Assembly: GCA_030146605.1 (NCBI GenBank)
Contig: JASLBO010000188.1
Coordinates: forward strand, 1 to 9,159
Length of the DNA: 9,159 bases
From: Sphingomonas sp.
GTDB lineage: Bacteria; Pseudomonadota; Alphaproteobacteria; Sphingomonadales; Sphingomonadaceae
Reading direction: 5' to 3'
Position 1 is the first letter of the stretch; each line of letters starts with the position of its first letter. The translations under genes were made by a program, and so were the position numbers. Shown here one piece after another: positions 6,791 through 9,159 of this stretch. The notes beneath the pieces are model-generated. The model was not told the origin of the DNA, did no database searches, and saw only the letters and a program-made list of their open reading frames with translations.

Positions 6791-6925
6791 AATCCTCCCC
6801 CCGGGAGGGGGAGGTGTCGTGCGCAGCACGACGGAGGGGGTGCGTGCCGCAGGGGCCATCGTTCTGCGGAGAGCACCCCCTCCGTCAGCCTTCGGCTGCC
6901 ACCTCCCCCTCACGGGGGGAGGATT
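6791..6925. repeat. 135-bp composite palindromic intergenic element
   Basis: Outer 26-base arms (6791-6816 and 6900-6925) are reverse complements with one mismatch. Each arm can also fold on itself (8-bp stem of C-rich and G-rich runs). Next come 15-base modules that differ in sequence but are each a hairpin: tcgtgc-gca-gcacga (6817-6831) and cagcc-ttcg-gctg within 6885-6899. Then perfect 12-base arms, cggagggggtgc (6832-6843) and its complement (6873-6884). The 29-base centre has its own 6-bp stem, ccgcag/ctgcgg (6847-6852/6864-6869). The whole resembles the GC-rich, MITE/REP-like mosaic elements scattered between genes of sphingomonads. No clear target duplication is seen. It fills almost the whole 149-base gap between divL and tsaE. 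Confidence 0.85.
6914..6922 (+). promoter_or_regulatory. tsaE ribosome binding site inside the palindromic element
   Basis: The right end of the palindrome carries ggggggagg (6914-6922). Its GGAGG core ends seven bases before GTG 6930, an ideal Shine-Dalgarno spacing. The same bases pair with 6902-6909 in the local hairpin or with the left arm of the element, so folding of the repeat could hide the ribosome site. Confidence 0.65.
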
Positions 6926-6929
6926 TTAG

Positions 6930-7379
6930 GTGTTGCTCGCTTCCCCCGAAGACTCGCTCGCGCTGGGCGCGCGGCTCGCGACGGTTGTGCGCCCCGGCGA
7001 CGTGATCGCGCTTTCGGGCCCGCTCGGCGCGGGCAAGACCAGCATCGCGCGCGGGCTGCTCGCCGCGCTCGGGCTGGAGGAGGAGGCGCCGAGCCCGAGC
7101 TTCGCGATCGTCCAGCCTTATGACCCGCCCGAAGTGCGGTTTCCGGTGCTCCATGTCGATCTCTACCGGATCGAGGATCCCGACGAAGCCGAGGAGCTGG
7201 GACTTGACGATGCGCGCGCCGATTCGCTGCTGGTGGTCGAATGGCCCGAGCGGTTCGACCCGGCATACTGGCAAGATGCGCTGTGGCTCAGCCTGGAACC
7301 GACGCCGGACGGCGCGCGCGTCTTGACAGCGAAGGTGCCGGCGGCATGGAAGGACCGATGGCCCCAAATCCTCCGATAG
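6930..7379 (+). CDS. tsaE: tRNA t6A threonylcarbamoylation ATPase TsaE
   Basis: TsaE (YjeE family) is the P-loop ATPase that works with TsaB-TsaD to turn over the complex making N6-threonylcarbamoyladenosine at position 37 of ANN-decoding tRNAs, an essential cytosolic function. At 149 residues it is of normal family length. The Walker A motif GPLGAGKTS is at 30-38. The family blocks SPSFAIVQPY (55-64) and HVDLYRIEDPDEAEELG (75-91), with Asp77, and the VVEWPER block with Glu104-Trp105 are all present. The start is GTG 6930 (TTG 6933 is an alternative), chosen because GGAGG at 6918-6922 is seven bases upstream. Its 3' end overlaps amgK, so the two are translated together. The gap to divL is occupied by the palindromic repeat. 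Confidence 0.95.
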   Translation: MLLASPEDSLALGARLATVVRPGDVIALSGPLGAGKTSIARGLLAALGLEEEAPSPSFAIVQPYDPPEVRFPVLHVDLYRIEDPDEAEELGLDDARADSLLVVEWPERFDPAYWQDALWLSLEPTPDGARVLTAKVPAAWKDRWPQILR

Positions 7380-8359
7380 CCGACATGAATCCGCCCGCGG
7401 CGGCACCCGATTTCCTGATTGCCGCCGGATGGGAGGGCGCCGAGATCCGTCCGCTTGCCGGCGACGCCTCGTTCCGCCGCTATTTCCGCGTCGTCCACCA
7501 CGACCGCAGCGCGATCCTGATGGACGCGCCGCCGCCCCACGAAGACCCGCGGCCGTTCATCTCGATCGCGCGCTGGCTCGGCGAGCGCGGGTTCGCGGCG
7601 CCGGCGATCCTCGCGGAGGACCTCCGCGAGGGCCTCGTGCTGCTGCAGGATTTCGGCGATGCCCGGCTGCGCGAGACGGTGGACGCCGCGCCCGAGAGCG
7701 AGCTGCGTCTGTACGAGGAGGCGGTCGACCTGCTGATCCGGCTCGGTCAGCACCCGGCGGCCGACATTCGCGCCTATGATCTCGCCGAATATCAGCGCGA
7801 GGCGGCGTTGCTGCCCGAATGGTACACGCCTGCAGTCGGGCTCGAAGTCGACATGCAGGGCTATGTCGATGCGTGGGACCAGGTGCTCGCGCCGGTGCTG
7901 GCGGGTCACACGCAGGTCACGGTGCTGCGCGATTACCACGCCGAGAACATCATGCTGATCGAAGGCAGCGAGGCGTTGGGTTTGCTCGATTTTCAGGACG
8001 CGCTGGCCGGGCACCCGGCCTACGACCTCGTCTCGCTGCTGCAGGACGCGCGGCGCGACGTCGCGCCCGAGCTCGAGATCGCGATGCTCGATCGCTACAA
8101 GCGCATCACCGGGGCGGGGGACGCGTTCGACGTGGCGTATAATGTGCTCGGCGCGCAGCGGAATGCCAAGATCGTCGGCATCTTCACCCGGCTGTGGAAG
8201 CGCGACGCCAAGCAGCGCTATCCGGGACTGTGCCCGCGGGTATGGGGGTATCTGGAGCGCGACCTCGCGCATCCGGCGCTCAAGCCCGTGTCCGACTGGT
8301 TCGACGCCAACGTGCCCGCCGAACTCCGCGGGGATCCGCTGGCGATCGTCGGCGAATGA
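7358..8359 (+). CDS. amgK: N-acetylmuramate/N-acetylglucosamine anomeric kinase AmgK (APH-fold)
   Basis: This 333-residue aminoglycoside-phosphotransferase-fold enzyme is expected to phosphorylate MurNAc (and GlcNAc) at the anomeric hydroxyl with ATP, the first step of the cell-wall recycling route that bypasses de novo MurA and hence fosfomycin. The nucleotide loop GDASFRRYF starts at Gly35. The catalytic loop is LRDYHAENIM, with Asp192, His194 and Asn197 fitting the Brenner pattern. The metal-binding DFQDA starts at Asp211, followed by GHPAYDLVSLLQDARRDV, typical of this subgroup. Start choice: ATG 7358 with ggaagga just upstream and a 22-base overlap with tsaE; ATG 7346 and ATG 7385 are alternatives. 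Function is assigned from the motif set plus murU directly downstream (ATGA overlap). The family alone would only say phosphotransferase. Confidence 0.9.
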   Translation: MAPNPPIADMNPPAAAPDFLIAAGWEGAEIRPLAGDASFRRYFRVVHHDRSAILMDAPPPHEDPRPFISIARWLGERGFAAPAILAEDLREGLVLLQDFGDARLRETVDAAPESELRLYEEAVDLLIRLGQHPAADIRAYDLAEYQREAALLPEWYTPAVGLEVDMQGYVDAWDQVLAPVLAGHTQVTVLRDYHAENIMLIEGSEALGLLDFQDALAGHPAYDLVSLLQDARRDVAPELEIAMLDRYKRITGAGDAFDVAYNVLGAQRNAKIVGIFTRLWKRDAKQRYPGLCPRVWGYLERDLAHPALKPVSDWFDANVPAELRGDPLAIVGE

Positions 8360-9111
8360 GCGCGATCTATTCGCTGCGGCCGCAGCCGCAAGCGGCCGTG
8401 CCCGAAACCGCGATGGTGATGGCGGCCGGCTTGGGCAAACGCATGCGCCCGCTGACCGCGACGCGGCCCAAGCCCTTGGTCGAAGTGGCGGGCAAGACGC
8501 TGATCGACCACACTTTCGATCATCTGCGCAGCGCCGGGGTGAAGCGCGCGATCGTCAACGTCCATTATCTCGCGGACCAGATGGAAGCGCATCTGCGCGC
8601 GCGGGCGAGCGACGTCGAGGTGCTGATCTCCGATGAGCGCAGCCAATTGATGGAGACCGGCGGCGGGATCGTCCAGGCGCGCGAACTGATCGGCGACGCG
8701 CCGTTCCTGTGCGTCAACAGCGACAATCTGTGGATCGACGGACCGGTCGACGCGATCCGCGCGCTCGCCGCGCAATGGGACGATGCGCGGATGGACGCGC
8801 TGTTGCTGCTGGTGCCGCTGGCGCGCGCCAATTGCCACAAGGGACAGGGCGATTTCCGGCTCGACGCGATGGGGCGGATCACCGAGCGGAGGAAGCCGGG
8901 CCGGCTGGCGCCGTTCGTGTTCATCGGCGTGTCGATCCTGTCGCCGCGGCTGATCCGCGACTGGCCCGAGGGGCCGTTCTCGACCAATTTGTTCTTCAAC
9001 CGCGCGCTCGAGGCCGGGCGGCTGTGGGGCGTGGTGCATCAGGGGCTGTGGTTCGACGTCGGCACGCCCGCGGCGGTGGGCGCGGCCGAGGCGGTGCTGG
9101 CGGAGATGTGA
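8356..9111 (+). CDS. murU: N-acetylmuramate-1-phosphate uridylyltransferase MurU
   Basis: A 251-residue sugar-1-phosphate nucleotidyltransferase, predicted to convert MurNAc-1-phosphate and UTP to UDP-MurNAc, the step after AmgK. The N-terminal nucleotide-binding signature MAAGLGKRMRPLT (22-34) is followed by TRPKPL (36-41, with the conserved Lys39). Other landmarks are METGGGI around 99-105 (substrate sugar/phosphate region), the metal-binding Asp in NSDNLW (121-126, Asp123), and WFDVGTP (232-238) near the end. There is no hexapeptide-repeat acyltransferase domain, so it is not GlmU. The short length also separates it from full-size GDP-mannose pyrophosphorylases. Start ATG 8356 overlaps the amgK stop as ATGA and lacks a good ribosome site of its own, implying translational coupling. 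Substrate specificity rests largely on the amgK neighbour. Confidence 0.88.
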   Translation: MSAIYSLRPQPQAAVPETAMVMAAGLGKRMRPLTATRPKPLVEVAGKTLIDHTFDHLRSAGVKRAIVNVHYLADQMEAHLRARASDVEVLISDERSQLMETGGGIVQARELIGDAPFLCVNSDNLWIDGPVDAIRALAAQWDDARMDALLLLVPLARANCHKGQGDFRLDAMGRITERRKPGRLAPFVFIGVSILSPRLIRDWPEGPFSTNLFFNRALEAGRLWGVVHQGLWFDVGTPAAVGAAEAVLAEM

Positions 9112-9124
9112 CGGCGCAGCCGCC

Positions 9125-9159
9125 ATCCCGGCGGAGGCCGGGATCTCGTGCCGCATCGC
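9125..9159. repeat. REP-like palindromic repeat, cut by the window end
   Basis: atcccggc (9125-9132) and gccgggat (9137-9144) form a perfect 8-bp stem with loop ggag, followed by ctcgtgccgcatcgc to the window end. It resembles the short CATCCCGGCGAAGGCCGGGATCTCG-type repeats dispersed between genes in sphingomonads and relatives. It begins 13 bases after the murU stop. No T-tract follows within the window, so termination is not supported. The unit may be one half of a paired repeat continuing beyond base 9159. Confidence 0.6.

Noticed and set aside
7163..9156. Minus-strand frames opposite tsaE, amgK and murU
   Set aside because: They run across several real genes and have no recognisable motif or ribosome site. 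They are shadows of high GC at third positions.
1..9159. CRISPR arrays, tRNA or rRNA genes, transposase genes, phage genes
   Set aside because: No direct-repeat array, cloverleaf-like tRNA sequence or recognisable transposase or phage protein was seen on either strand.

Overview
This window looks like chromosomal DNA of a high-GC alphaproteobacterium, most likely a sphingomonad. The evidence is a large TonB-dependent receptor of the type that is abundant in Sphingomonadales, a DivL-type tyrosine-bearing pseudo-histidine-kinase (an alphaproteobacterial cell-cycle protein), a tsaE-amgK-murU cluster, a near-consensus EcfG general-stress promoter, and GC-rich palindromic repeats of sphingomonad type. 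All recognised genes are on the + strand. The long minus-strand open frames are high-GC shadows.

Layout. (1) Positions 2-475 are the last 157 codons of ahcY (S-adenosylhomocysteine hydrolase), closed by a strong intrinsic terminator at 500-538. (2) A control region holding an imperfect palindrome (550-573) leads into a 1019-residue TonB-dependent outer-membrane receptor (674-3733). The receptor ends in a hairpin over its stop codon and a textbook GAAA-loop terminator (3767-3798). (3) Directly after that terminator a GGAAC-N17-CGTT promoter (3800-3825) faces a small exported protein (3852-4112). A second small frame (4116-4355) follows in the same reading frame after a single UGA. (4) A possible 11-codon leader ORF (4412-4447) overlaps the probable TTG start of divL (4444-6780). 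(5) A 135-bp composite palindrome (6791-6925) lies between divL and tsaE, and its right end supplies the tsaE Shine-Dalgarno sequence. (6) tsaE, amgK and murU overlap one another and form a translationally coupled operon. The window ends inside a second, REP-like repeat.

How the genes relate. AmgK and MurU are consecutive enzymes of the cell-wall sugar salvage route (MurNAc to MurNAc-1-phosphate to UDP-MurNAc). TsaE is the ATPase of the tRNA t6A modification machinery. DivL in Caulobacter is a cell-cycle scaffold acting on CckA and DivK. The right half of the window therefore groups growth and division functions, while the left half is an independent receptor unit and a stress-regulated small-gene unit.

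The points most worth a second look are the DivL-like protein lacking both the phospho-acceptor His and the N-box Asn, the EcfG promoter in front of an undescribed small exported protein, the mosaic palindrome that has become part of the tsaE translation start, and the leader ORF at divL. I did not find evidence for a wholly new multi-gene system.
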